Below are positions 29,035-37,625 of a stretch of DNA of 64,000 nucleotides, piece by piece. Where the stretch lies: assembly GCA_016650125.1 (NCBI GenBank), contig JAENWT010000011.1:34015-98014 (forward strand), read 5' to 3'. Both the position numbers and the translations under genes were made by a program. Positions within the stretch are counted from its first letter, which is position 1, and each line of letters begins with the position of its first letter. The notes under the pieces were generated by a model. The model ran no database searches and had not been told where the DNA came from. It saw nothing but the letters and a program-made list of their open reading frames with translations. Origin of the DNA: Thermoleophilia bacterium (GTDB lineage: Bacteria; Actinomycetota; Thermoleophilia; Solirubrobacterales; 70-9).

Positions 29035-30102
29035 CTACCGCCCGGCCCAGGCCTCCAGGACCCAGCCCAGATCCTCGCTGGAAACGGCCGGGTCGAGGAT
29101 CAGGCGGCTCGCATCCGGTTCCTGAAGGCGGCCACGGATGCGCCGGGCCGCGGTAGTGAAGCTTCTCTGGACGGCGCCGGGCTCCTTGCGGGGCAGAATG
29201 CCGCGATCCATGCGGGCTTCCTGCTCGTGGATCAGATCGAATCCGAGTGCATTGCTGCCGTTTGCCCATTCGATCCCGAGATTGCATGCCGCCTCAAAGT
29301 CGATTCCATCGAGGATGTTGCCGGCTCGCCGCAGCGAGGTCTGAGCGTGGGCGACCTGAGTCACTGCCAGCACGGGGTAGTAGGCGGCCGCCTCACCCCT
29401 CTGCGGATCCACCAGTCCCGGCCAGGCGCCGTCGTCTCGCTGAATCGCGAGCAGTGCGCTTGCCAGGTTGACAGCTCGGTCTCCGACCAGCTCAACGTGT
29501 CCGGCCTGAACCAGCTGGGAAAGCGCGTTGAGGGCGTGGAACTGGCTGCCGACGGGAGTGACCACCCCACGTCGGCGGCGGTGCACGTCCTTGAGGAAAC
29601 CGGAGGCCTCGATGCAACGCCCGACCAGCTCGGTTGCGGCATCGTCGAGTAGCTGGGACAGACCGGCTTCATCGCCAAAACGCACACTGGCTTCGGTCAG
29701 CCCGGAGACGATCCACGAGAGCTCGTCGAGGGTCACCAGGTCCAGCCGCTTGTGGATCCGACGCAGCATCAGGCCGTGAATCTCCGAAACGGCTCCGCCG
29801 TCACCCCTCGATTCAGCCCAGAGGGCGAGTCCGAGGTCGCCCGGGGTGACTTCCTCGCCGCCGAGGTCGCCTAATACCCGCGTGCGCAGCGATCCGGTCG
29901 AGAACGGATGCTCGACCTCATTCTGGTCGGCCCGCAGCAGGCCGAGCAGGACGACGGCGCCGGCCCTGAGGGTCGTCGACGGCGCCCCTTCATCCTCGAC
30001 GCCTTCGACCCTGGCGTTGGCCCGGAAGAGACCGCTGGCAACCTGGAGCTCGGGCAGCCGGGTCAGGGCTATTCGCTCGAACTGCTGCGCGCTGACGGCC
30101 AT
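29035..30102 (-). CDS. Predicted all-helical (alpha/alpha toroid-like) protein of unknown function
   Basis: 355 residues, no family recognised with confidence. Repeating helix pairs and the segment ALLAIQRDDGAWPGLVDPQR resemble the QxxDGxW repeats of terpenoid-cyclase/prenyltransferase alpha-toroids. The catalytic DxDD or DDxxD motifs are absent. No signal peptide or membrane helix. It lies between ispG and an acyl-CoA synthetase gene (11 bp to the latter, minus strand), so a lipid or isoprenoid role is conceivable but unproven. ATG start at MAVSAQQFERIAL. Confidence 0.65.
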   Translation of the reverse strand: MAVSAQQFERIALTRLPELQVASGLFRANARVEGVEDEGAPSTTLRAGAVVLLGLLRADQNEVEHPFSTGSLRTRVLGDLGGEEVTPGDLGLALWAESRGDGGAVSEIHGLMLRRIHKRLDLVTLDELSWIVSGLTEASVRFGDEAGLSQLLDDAATELVGRCIEASGFLKDVHRRRRGVVTPVGSQFHALNALSQLVQAGHVELVGDRAVNLASALLAIQRDDGAWPGLVDPQRGEAAAYYPVLAVTQVAHAQTSLRRAGNILDGIDFEAACNLGIEWANGSNALGFDLIHEQEARMDRGILPRKEPGAVQRSFTTAARRIRGRLQEPDASRLILDPAVSSEDLGWVLEAWAGR

Positions 30103-30112
30103 GACGACCGGG

Positions 30113-31930
30113 TTACTTCGCGTAGAGATCTTCGATTTGCTGCTGGTACTTCGCGGAGATCGGCTTGCGCTTCAGCTTCATGGTCGGCGTCAGCTCATCG
30201 CCACCGGGCAGCCACTCGCCGGGGATGACCTTGAACTTCTTGATCTGCTCGACCCGGGCCAGCTTGGCGTTGGCCTCGTCGACCGCGGCGTTGAGGGTCG
30301 TGATGACCAGTTCGTTCCCGGCCAGCTCGTCCAGGGAGATTCCTTCGAGCCCGTTCTTCGAAGCCCAGACGGGTGCGTAGTCGGGGTCAAGCGCGATCAG
30401 AGCGACGTTGTACGGCCGGCCGTCTCCGATCGCGACGCACTGGTTGACCAGCGGCGAGGCGGTCTTGACGTGTGCCTCGATGTTGGCCGGCGACATGTTC
30501 TTGCCGGCGGCGTTGATGATCAGTTCCTTCTTGCGGTCGACGATCGAGACGTAACCGTCTTCATCGATCACGCCGATGTCCCCGGTGTGGAGCCAGCCGT
30601 CGACGATCGTCTCGGCCGTCTTCTCGGGCGCGTTGCGGTACTCGGGCATTACGTAGGGACTGCGGCAGATCAGTTCGCCATCCTCGAGGAGACGGACCTC
30701 GACTCCGGGAACCGGCGGTCCGACGCTGCCGATCTTGATCCGGTCGGGCGGGCTGATCGTGATCACGCCGCAGGTCTCCGACAGGCCCCAGAGTTCACCG
30801 ATCGGGATCCCGATCGCGTGAAAGAACTCGAGGACCTCGGCCGGGATCGGCGCTGCGCCGACGCTGACCGCGACGAATTCGTCGAGGCCGAGGGTGTGAC
30901 GCAGGCCCGAGAAAAGGGCTTCGTCGGCCTTGGCCACACCCGCCGCGAGCTCTTCCGGAACTTCCTCGCCGGCCTGCTCCAGGCGGACCTTCTGGATCGC
31001 CGCCTGGACTCCGGCCTGGGCCCCTTCGCGCTGCTCGTCGGGCAGAGCCGCGAAGTTGCTTTCGATACCGGACTTGAGCTTCTCCCAGATGCGCGGCACG
31101 GCGAAGAACCAGGTCGGCCGGACCTTGGGCAGGAATTCAATGATCCGCCGGGGGTCCGGGCAGATGTGGATCTGGAATCCCCGCATGACCGGCGTGTAGT
31201 AATTCGCCCCTCGTTCGGCGATGTGGGCGGCAGGCAGCCAGGAGATCACCTTGGCGTCGGGATCGTCGGGCATCTTGATGACGCCTTCCATCACGGAGGT
31301 ATTCATCCGCAGCAGGTTGCCGTGGGTCAGCGTGACGCCCTTGGGCGGTCCCGTCGTGCCGGAGGTGTAGATCAGGGTGAGCGGGTCTTCGAGGCCGATT
31401 TCGGCCGCCAGCGGAGCGGGATCGAAGTCCGGGTCGAGCTTCAGAAGCTCGTCGTAGGTGATGGTGCCGCCGTCGCCGCCGATCACGACCACGTTGTTGG
31501 CGTGCGGCAGGTTCTCTTTCGCCTTGTTCAGGTTTGGCAGGAATTCAGGCTCGACGATGACCACGTTGGCCTCGGAGTCGCTGAGTACATACTCGATCTG
31601 TTCCGGAGAGGAGGTCTGGTAGATCGAGAAAGGAATCGCGCCGAGCGAGACCGCGGCAAGGTCGGTCGGGATGAACTCGGAGCGGTTGTTCAGCAGCAGG
31701 CTGACCGTGTCGCCACGCTTCACGCCGAGGGCATTGAGGCCGCCGGCCAGGGCCCGCACGCGGGTAGCCAGGTCGTTCCAGGAAAGACTTACACCTTCCT
31801 CTTCGGAGATCAGCGCCGGATGGTCGCCCCGTTTGGAGACGGAATCCAGAAATGCTTCATAGAGATTCTTGGCGGGCGGCTCGTAGCCCGGCCCTCCATC
31901 AGCCTCAGTCAGCGACTGCGTGGTGTGCAC
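30113..31930 (-). CDS. Long-chain fatty-acid–CoA ligase (AMP-binding)
   Basis: 605 residues. ANL-superfamily motifs: LTLIYTSGTTGPPKGVTLTH (P-loop), ELWGLSETCGVITIS (A5), GWLHTGDIGVIDEDGYVSIV (A7) and a C-terminal KFKVIPGEWLPGGDELTPTM with MKLKRKPISAKY (A10 lysine). It is closest to the FadD15-like long-chain acyl-CoA synthetases of actinobacteria. It activates fatty acids with ATP and CoA for degradation or lipid synthesis. GTG start with GGAGGAG 7 bases upstream. Confidence 0.92.
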   Translation of the reverse strand: MHTTQSLTEADGGPGYEPPAKNLYEAFLDSVSKRGDHPALISEEEGVSLSWNDLATRVRALAGGLNALGVKRGDTVSLLLNNRSEFIPTDLAAVSLGAIPFSIYQTSSPEQIEYVLSDSEANVVIVEPEFLPNLNKAKENLPHANNVVVIGGDGGTITYDELLKLDPDFDPAPLAAEIGLEDPLTLIYTSGTTGPPKGVTLTHGNLLRMNTSVMEGVIKMPDDPDAKVISWLPAAHIAERGANYYTPVMRGFQIHICPDPRRIIEFLPKVRPTWFFAVPRIWEKLKSGIESNFAALPDEQREGAQAGVQAAIQKVRLEQAGEEVPEELAAGVAKADEALFSGLRHTLGLDEFVAVSVGAAPIPAEVLEFFHAIGIPIGELWGLSETCGVITISPPDRIKIGSVGPPVPGVEVRLLEDGELICRSPYVMPEYRNAPEKTAETIVDGWLHTGDIGVIDEDGYVSIVDRKKELIINAAGKNMSPANIEAHVKTASPLVNQCVAIGDGRPYNVALIALDPDYAPVWASKNGLEGISLDELAGNELVITTLNAAVDEANAKLARVEQIKKFKVIPGEWLPGGDELTPTMKLKRKPISAKYQQQIEDLYAK

Positions 31931-31980
31931 TGGAACTCCTCCTCTTTCCTCTCAAACTTTCAAAGGGGTGCAACGGCAAT

Positions 31981-33048
31981 CTAGCGGACATTGAAGCCTT
32001 CGCCGGTCAACCGTCCGATGTCATTCGAAAGACCGATCAGGAACAGACCGATCACGAGCGCGAATCCGATGAAGCCGGCCCTCTCCATGACCGCGAACGT
32101 CACCGGCCTGCCACGCACCTTTTCGACGATGCTCCAGAAGATGTGGCCGCCATCGAGCGGCAGGAACGGGAAGAGGTTGATCACGCCCAGCGACAGGCTG
32201 ATCAGGGCGATCAGCGTGAACGCCTGACGGGCGCCGACGTCGATCGCCTGGCGGGTCACCTCGTAGCTGCCGGCCACCCCGGAGAGCTGTTTGCGCTCCT
32301 CTGGCTGGTAGATCTTGGTCAACGTGGTTACCGTCTTCCAGGTCACGAACCACATGAAATCGAGTGACATGCCGGCAGCCTCGGGAGCGTCAGGATCCAC
32401 CGGTTGGAGGCCGAAAGCGAAGCCGAGCCGGTTGCGCTCGACCTGACTGTCATAGATCGGAGTGATCTTCAGGGTCTCCTGTCGGCCGTCCCGGTCGACC
32501 ACTACGGTTGCCGCTGTAGTCGCCTGGCAGCCGTCCTTCGGCTTGCCGGCGCAGGTGTGGGAGTTGATCTGGTCAGCGATCGCCGTCTGGCTCCCGCTGA
32601 CGCCGTCGATCGAGACGATGTGGTCGCCCGGCATCAGCTTGCCGACCGCCGGAGTGCCCTTGGCGATCTGGTCGACGTTCGAGCTCGGCTCCTGCACGCC
32701 GAAAGCGAGGAAGAACAGGATGATGAAAGCGATCGCGAGGTTGACCGCGGGCCCGGCTCCGATCACGACGATCCGCTTCCAGACCGGCTGGTGGTAATAC
32801 CCTCGCGGCGCCACCTCCGGCGGCAGCTCCTCGTCGGGGTTCATGCCGGTGATCTTCACGAAGCCGCCCAGCGGGATCATGCCGATCCCGTACTCGGTCT
32901 CCCCCAGCTTGACGCCGATCAGCTTCGGCGGGAAGAACAGGTAGAAGCGCTCGACCCGCATGCCGACGGCTTTTGCCGCAACGAAGTGCCCCGCCTCGTG
33001 GAGGATGATCAGGGCGCTGAAGGCGAGGAAAGCGAGGAGAAAGCTCAA
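31981..33048 (-). CDS. rseP: Site-2 intramembrane metalloprotease (RseP/Rip1)
   Basis: 355 residues. Zinc motif HEAGH at 17–21 in the first membrane helix, a PDZ domain in the middle (VGKLMPGDHIVSIDGVSG), and the second catalytic motif NLFPFLPLDGGH near residue 290. It cuts membrane-bound anti-sigma factors and other single-pass substrates within the membrane (Rip1 role in mycobacteria). TTG start overlapping the dxr stop (TTGA). The order dxr–rseP after cdsA is the standard one. Confidence 0.94.
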   Translation of the reverse strand: MSFLLAFLAFSALIILHEAGHFVAAKAVGMRVERFYLFFPPKLIGVKLGETEYGIGMIPLGGFVKITGMNPDEELPPEVAPRGYYHQPVWKRIVVIGAGPAVNLAIAFIILFFLAFGVQEPSSNVDQIAKGTPAVGKLMPGDHIVSIDGVSGSQTAIADQINSHTCAGKPKDGCQATTAATVVVDRDGRQETLKITPIYDSQVERNRLGFAFGLQPVDPDAPEAAGMSLDFMWFVTWKTVTTLTKIYQPEERKQLSGVAGSYEVTRQAIDVGARQAFTLIALISLSLGVINLFPFLPLDGGHIFWSIVEKVRGRPVTFAVMERAGFIGFALVIGLFLIGLSNDIGRLTGEGFNVR

Positions 33049-34190
33049 CTGGTCTCCAGACCGTGAACCAGCTCTTCGGAGCGCTCTCGCGCGGCTTCAT
33101 CAACCGCGAACAGCTCGCGGAAGTCCCGGGCCGGGCCGGAACCGACGTCCTCGAGCGCCTTTTCGATCACTTCGGCGATCGCGGTGAACTCGATCCGGCC
33201 GTCGAGGAAGGCAGCGACGGCCACTTCATCGGCGGCATTCAGTACGCACGGCGAGATCCCGCCTGCGATCCCGGCTTCACGAGACAGGGCGAGACAACGG
33301 AAAGTCTCGGGATCAGGCTCTTCGAAGTCGAGTGAGCCGACGCTGGCGAGATCGAGCCTCTCGATTGGCAGGTCCAGCCGGGCCGGGTAGCCGAGGGCGA
33401 AGCCGATCGGTACACGCATGTCGGGGTAGCCGAGGTGGGCCAGGGTGGCGCCGTCCTTGAGGTCGATCAATGAATGCACGATCGACTGAGGGTGGACCAC
33501 GACGCTAATTCGTTCGTAAGGCAGGTCGAAGAGGTGGTGCGCCTCGATCATCTCGAAGCCTTTGTTCATCAGCGTCGCCGAATCGATCGTGATGCGCCCG
33601 CCCATCGCCCAGGTCGGGTGGTCGAGCGCTTCTTCGACCGTGATGCCGCTCAGGTCCACCCGGCCGCGAAAGGGCCCGCCGGAGGCCGTGAGGACGATCC
33701 GGTCCACGGCTTCCGGTGCTTCGTTGCTGAGAAGCTGGAAGATCGCCGAATGCTCGGAGTCGACCGGCAGAAGCTTCGCCCCGGTCGCCTTCGAGAGTTC
33801 CGTGACCAGGTCGCCACCGACAACCAGGCTCTCCTTGTTCGCCAGCGCGACGTCGATGCCGGCGGTGAGGGCGGCGATCGTCGGGCCGAGCCCGGCCGCA
33901 CCGACGATGCCGTTGAGCAGCAGATCCGGCTCACATGCCGCGATCAGCTCCCGCGGCGCAGCCTCCCCCGCGAGGATCGTGCCATCGAAGACTTCGGCAG
34001 CCTCACGAGCGGCCTCGAGGTCCCGGACCGCGATGTAGCCGGCACCACAGCCGCGCGCCTGCACGACCGCTTCCTGCCAGTTGCTGCCCACGGCGAGTCC
34101 GACCGCCTCGAGGTCGTCGCGGCCGTTGATGATCTCGAGCGCCTGGGTGCCGATCGAACCGGTCGAACCGAGCACCGCTATTCGTTTCAT
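33045..34190 (-). CDS. dxr: 1-deoxy-D-xylulose 5-phosphate reductoisomerase
   Basis: 381 residues, normal length. NADPH-binding start KRIAVLGSTGSIGTQAL; ALANKESLVVGG; metal and substrate motifs PVDSEHSAIFQLL and ASGGPFRG; NKGFEMIEAHHLFD; VVHPQSIVHSL. First committed step of the MEP pathway: DXP to MEP. The terminus overlaps rseP by 4 bases. 42 bp lie between cdsA and dxr. Confidence 0.96.
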   Translation of the reverse strand: MKRIAVLGSTGSIGTQALEIINGRDDLEAVGLAVGSNWQEAVVQARGCGAGYIAVRDLEAAREAAEVFDGTILAGEAAPRELIAACEPDLLLNGIVGAAGLGPTIAALTAGIDVALANKESLVVGGDLVTELSKATGAKLLPVDSEHSAIFQLLSNEAPEAVDRIVLTASGGPFRGRVDLSGITVEEALDHPTWAMGGRITIDSATLMNKGFEMIEAHHLFDLPYERISVVVHPQSIVHSLIDLKDGATLAHLGYPDMRVPIGFALGYPARLDLPIERLDLASVGSLDFEEPDPETFRCLALSREAGIAGGISPCVLNAADEVAVAAFLDGRIEFTAIAEVIEKALEDVGSGPARDFRELFAVDEAARERSEELVHGLETS

Positions 34191-34232
34191 CTTGCGGGGC
34201 GAAACATGGACATCGATACACCTGGATCCGGA

Positions 34233-35027
34233 TCAGTAGACAAGGGCGATTGAGACGTAATAACCGGCGACCACTGTGAAGAAGACGGCGTCGAGCCGGT
34301 CGAGCAGCCCACCATGGGGTCCGAACAGCGTACCTGTGTCCTTCTTTCCGAGATCGCGCTTGATCATCGATTCGAACAGATCGCCGACCGGCGCCATCGC
34401 GGCGACGGCCGCTCCGAGGATCAGCGCGTCGTAGCCGGAAAGCCAGTCCTGGTAGAGCCCGGCACACCAGACGCCGAGAATGCCGATCACAAACCCACCG
34501 ATCAGGCCTTCGATCGTCTTGTTCGGCGAAAGCTTCGGCGCGAGCTTGTGGGAACCGAAAAGCCGGCCGACCGCGTAAGCGCCCGTATCGGCGACGAAGG
34601 TGCCGACCAGGACGTCGACCAGCAACGCCGCGCCGTGGTCCGGCAGGTCCCGTAACAGGACGGCGTGGACCATCGGGATGCCGATCCAGAAGAGCCCGAA
34701 GACCGTGATCGCCATCGAAGCCGTGATGTTCTCGCGGTCGTCGCGTGCGGCGGCGAAGATGAAGAGCAGCAGGAAAGGCGCGGCCATCAGCAACAGCACG
34801 TTGAAGGCGGTGCCGAAGTACGCGGCAGCGACCATGCCGACCAGGCCGAGGTAGGCAACCCACTGCATCGGTCGGTACGACGCGGCCATCACGAAGAGCT
34901 CGCGCAGACCGAGGCAGCCGAAGACGGCGATCACCGCGGCGAACAAGGGCCCTCCGGCGACGACGATCACGATCGCCAGCACGATCCAGGGGATCGCGAC
35001 CACGAATCGCTTGATCGTCTCGCTCAC
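34233..35027 (-). CDS. cdsA: Phosphatidate cytidylyltransferase
   Basis: 264 residues from the GTG at 35027, which overlaps the uppS stop (GTGA); longer in-frame starts lie inside uppS. Multi-spanning. The family signature is near the end: SMIKRDLGKKDTGTLFGPHG followed by GLLDRLDAVFF. It makes CDP-diacylglycerol from phosphatidate and CTP, the substrate of pgsA. The order uppS–cdsA–dxr–rseP is conserved in bacteria. Confidence 0.93.
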   Translation of the reverse strand: MSETIKRFVVAIPWIVLAIVIVVAGGPLFAAVIAVFGCLGLRELFVMAASYRPMQWVAYLGLVGMVAAAYFGTAFNVLLLMAAPFLLLFIFAAARDDRENITASMAITVFGLFWIGIPMVHAVLLRDLPDHGAALLVDVLVGTFVADTGAYAVGRLFGSHKLAPKLSPNKTIEGLIGGFVIGILGVWCAGLYQDWLSGYDALILGAAVAAMAPVGDLFESMIKRDLGKKDTGTLFGPHGGLLDRLDAVFFTVVAGYYVSIALVY

Positions 35028-35698
35028 GACGACGCCCTGGTGCCGAAGCGGCGCGTCCGGCGTCCGTACTCCTCGAGGGTCTCGGCGAACGCCTCCCGGC
35101 TGAAGTCGGGCCAGAGCTCGTCGCGGAAGACGAACTCGGAATAGGCGCACTGCCAGAGCAGGTAGTTCGAGATGCGCTGTTCGCCGCTGGTGCGGATCAG
35201 CAGTTCGGGGTCGTGCATGTCCGGTGCGTACAGCCCCTGCCGGAACTCCTCTTCGGTCTCCCCCGTGAATTCGCGCGCGGCGTCGATGATCTCAGCCCGT
35301 CCGCCGTAGTTGAAGGCGATGAAGAAGGTGATCGTATCGTTGTCCGCCGTCAGCCTCTCAGCTTCGTCCATCTGCTCGATCAGCTTGGGCGCGATGCCTT
35401 CACGCCGGCCGATGAAGCGCATTCGCACCCCTTCTTCGTGGAGCTCGGGCGTCTCGTCGACGATTCGCTGGGAGAACATCTCCATCAGCGCCGACACTTC
35501 ATCGGGCGAGCGTGACCAGTTCTCGGTCGAGAACGAGAAGACGGTCAGTTCCTTGACCCCGAACTCGACCGCGTCCTTCAGCCGCGCTTTGACCGTGTCG
35601 GCCCCGGCGCTGTGGCCTTCGCGGACGGGCAGATCCCGGTTTTCGGCCCAACGGCCGTTGCCGTCGGTGATGATCGCGACGAACCGGGGTGCGCTCAC
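35024..35698 (-). CDS. uppS: Polyprenyl diphosphate synthase (undecaprenyl type)
   Basis: 224 residues. Cis-prenyltransferase motif IITDGNGRWAENRDLPVREG with the catalytic Asp12, then FSFSTENWSRSPDEV, FNYGGRAEIIDA and the C-terminal substrate-binding LLIRTSGEQRISNYLLWQ. It makes the C50–C55 lipid carrier for peptidoglycan. Slightly shorter than most UppS proteins. Start overlaps the frr stop (ATGA). Confidence 0.93.
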   Translation of the reverse strand: MSAPRFVAIITDGNGRWAENRDLPVREGHSAGADTVKARLKDAVEFGVKELTVFSFSTENWSRSPDEVSALMEMFSQRIVDETPELHEEGVRMRFIGRREGIAPKLIEQMDEAERLTADNDTITFFIAFNYGGRAEIIDAAREFTGETEEEFRQGLYAPDMHDPELLIRTSGEQRISNYLLWQCAYSEFVFRDELWPDFSREAFAETLEEYGRRTRRFGTRASS

Positions 35699-36252
35699 AC
35701 CTCGAGGATTTCCTCTTCCTTGCCTTTCAGCAGGGAGTCAATCTCTCCGATTGTTTCGTCAGTGAGTTTCTGGAGCGAAGTCTCGGCCCGGTGCTCGTCG
35801 TCGGCGCCGGCCTCGCCGTCCTTCTTCAACTCGCGCAGGTCGGCCATCACGTCGCGGCGCACGTTGCGGATCGCGATCCGGCCGTCTTCGGCGACGCCGT
35901 TGACGACCTTGACCAGTTCCTTGCGCCGCTCTTCGGTCAGGTCCGGCACGTTCAGGCGGATCACGTTGCCATCGTTCGACGGGGTCAGGCCGACGTCGGA
36001 CTCGAGGATCGCTTTCTCGATCGAGCCCATCACGGTCTTGTCGTAAGGCGTCACGGTGAGGGTGCGCGCGTCGGTGGTGGCGACGTTGGCCATCTGGGCC
36101 AGCGGCGTCATGGCGCCGTAGTAGTCGACCGTGATCCGATCGAGCAGATGCGGCGTGGCGCGTCCCGTGCGCACGCTGGAGAACTCGCCGCGGGTCGATT
36201 CGACGGATTTCTCCATCCGTTGCCGGGCGTCTGTGAGTAGGTCGTCGATCAT
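35695..36252 (-). CDS. frr: Ribosome recycling factor
   Basis: 185 residues, standard length. Domain I helices carry [20 protein letters not shown]; the C-terminal part has [19 protein letters not shown]. It splits post-termination ribosomes with EF-G. It overlaps pyrH (ATGA) and uppS. Confidence 0.96.
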   Translation of the reverse strand: MIDDLLTDARQRMEKSVESTRGEFSSVRTGRATPHLLDRITVDYYGAMTPLAQMANVATTDARTLTVTPYDKTVMGSIEKAILESDVGLTPSNDGNVIRLNVPDLTEERRKELVKVVNGVAEDGRIAIRNVRRDVMADLRELKKDGEAGADDEHRAETSLQKLTDETIGEIDSLLKGKEEEILEV

Positions 36253-37010
36253 GCTTTCTCCGCAGGTGTTGAGTCGTCAGGCACGCTCGAGCGGACCAGG
36301 GTTCCGACTTTCTCGCCTGAAACGATCCTATCTATATTGAGCTCATCGGCCATGTTGAAGACGTAGATCGGCAGGTCGTTGTCCATACAGAGGCTGAGCG
36401 CGGTCGAGTCCATCACCTTGAGACCACGTTCGATCGCGTCACGGTGGCTGAGCTCGGGGATGAAAGTTGCGTTCGGGTCGGTCGCCGGGTCGGCGTCATA
36501 CACACCTTCGACGCCGTTCTTCGCCATCAGGATCGCCTCGGCGTGGATCTCCAGGGCCCGCAGCGCGGCGGCCGTGTCGGTGGTGAAGAACGGGTTGCCG
36601 GTGCCGGCGGCGAAGATCACTATCCGGCCCTTCTCCAGGTGCCGCATCGCGCGGCGCCTGATGTACGGCTCGGCCACCTCACGCACGTCGATCGCCGAAA
36701 GCACCCGGGTGTACTGGCCGTGCTTCTCCAGCGCGTCCTGCAGCGTCAGGGCGTTCAGCACCGTGGCCATCATGCCCATGTAGTCGCCGGTCGCCCGGTC
36801 CATCCCCTGGGCGGCACCATCGATGCCGCGGTAGATGTTGCCGGCACCGACCACGATCGCGACTTCGACCCCCCGGCTGCGAATCACGCCGAGCTGGCGC
36901 GCGATGCGCTCGACTTCGGCCGGGTCGGTACCGAAGTCGAGGTTGCCCATCAATGCCTCGCCCGAGAGCTTTAGAAGGATCCGTCTGAATTTCGGCTCTG
37001 CGTCGTTCAT
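36249..37010 (-). CDS. pyrH: UMP kinase
   Basis: 253 residues. Amino-acid-kinase fold: [12 protein letters not shown] at the start, [35 protein letters not shown], and [20 protein letters not shown]. It phosphorylates UMP to UDP and is hexameric in bacteria, GTP-activated and UTP-inhibited. 15 bp after tsf in the ribosomal/translation run. Confidence 0.97.
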   Translation of the reverse strand: MNDAEPKFRRILLKLSGEALMGNLDFGTDPAEVERIARQLGVIRSRGVEVAIVVGAGNIYRGIDGAAQGMDRATGDYMGMMATVLNALTLQDALEKHGQYTRVLSAIDVREVAEPYIRRRAMRHLEKGRIVIFAAGTGNPFFTTDTAAALRALEIHAEAILMAKNGVEGVYDADPATDPNATFIPELSHRDAIERGLKVMDSTALSLCMDNDLPIYVFNMADELNIDRIVSGEKVGTLVRSSVPDDSTPAEKA

Positions 37011-37025
37011 GGCGGGTCTCGGGCC

Positions 37026-37625
37026 TTACTCGCCCACCCGGAAGACGGAGAAGCGCGAGATGACGACGTTCTCCCCGAGCTTGGCCACCGCGTCCTGGCG
37101 CAACTGCTCGATCGTCTTCGAATCGTGTTTGTCGACGTTCACGTGCTCCTGTTCCATCAGGGCGCGTTCCTTGGCCCACTTGGCGACCTGGCCGTCGACG
37201 ATGCGCTCGACTACGTTGTCCGGCTTGCCGTCCTCCTTGGCCTTCTCCTCGAAGACACGACGCTCGTTTGCGATTTCATCCTCGGGGATGTCCTCGATTG
37301 CGACGTGGGTCGGGGACACCGCTGCGATGTGAAGCGCGACGTCATAGGCGAATGCCTGGAAGTCATCGTTACGGGCGACGAAGTCGGTCTCGCACTGAAC
37401 CTCCACCATCGCGCCGACCTTCCTGTTGGCGTGGATGTACGAGGCAATCACGCCTTCGGTCGTGCCACGTTCGGCGCGCTTGGCGGCCGAAGCCTGGCCC
37501 TTGACACGCAGCAGCTCGACCGCACGATCCATGTCGCCGTCGGCTTCCTCGAGGGCCGATTTGCAGTCCATCATGCCGGCCCCGGTCTGCTGCCGGAGTG
37601 TCTTTACGTCTGTGGCTGATGCCAT
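37026..37625 (-). CDS. tsf: Elongation factor Ts (short form)
   Basis: 199 residues. N-terminal UBA-like part and TDF loop: VKTLRQQTGAGMMDCKSALE, then VEVQCETDFVARNDDF. The C-terminal coil LMEQEHVNVDKHDSKTIEQL gives the short form without the second core subdomain, as in thermophiles and several actinobacteria. Nucleotide exchange factor of EF-Tu. The start shares one base with the rpsB stop (TGATG). Confidence 0.95.
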   Translation of the reverse strand: MASATDVKTLRQQTGAGMMDCKSALEEADGDMDRAVELLRVKGQASAAKRAERGTTEGVIASYIHANRKVGAMVEVQCETDFVARNDDFQAFAYDVALHIAAVSPTHVAIEDIPEDEIANERRVFEEKAKEDGKPDNVVERIVDGQVAKWAKERALMEQEHVNVDKHDSKTIEQLRQDAVAKLGENVVISRFSVFRVGE

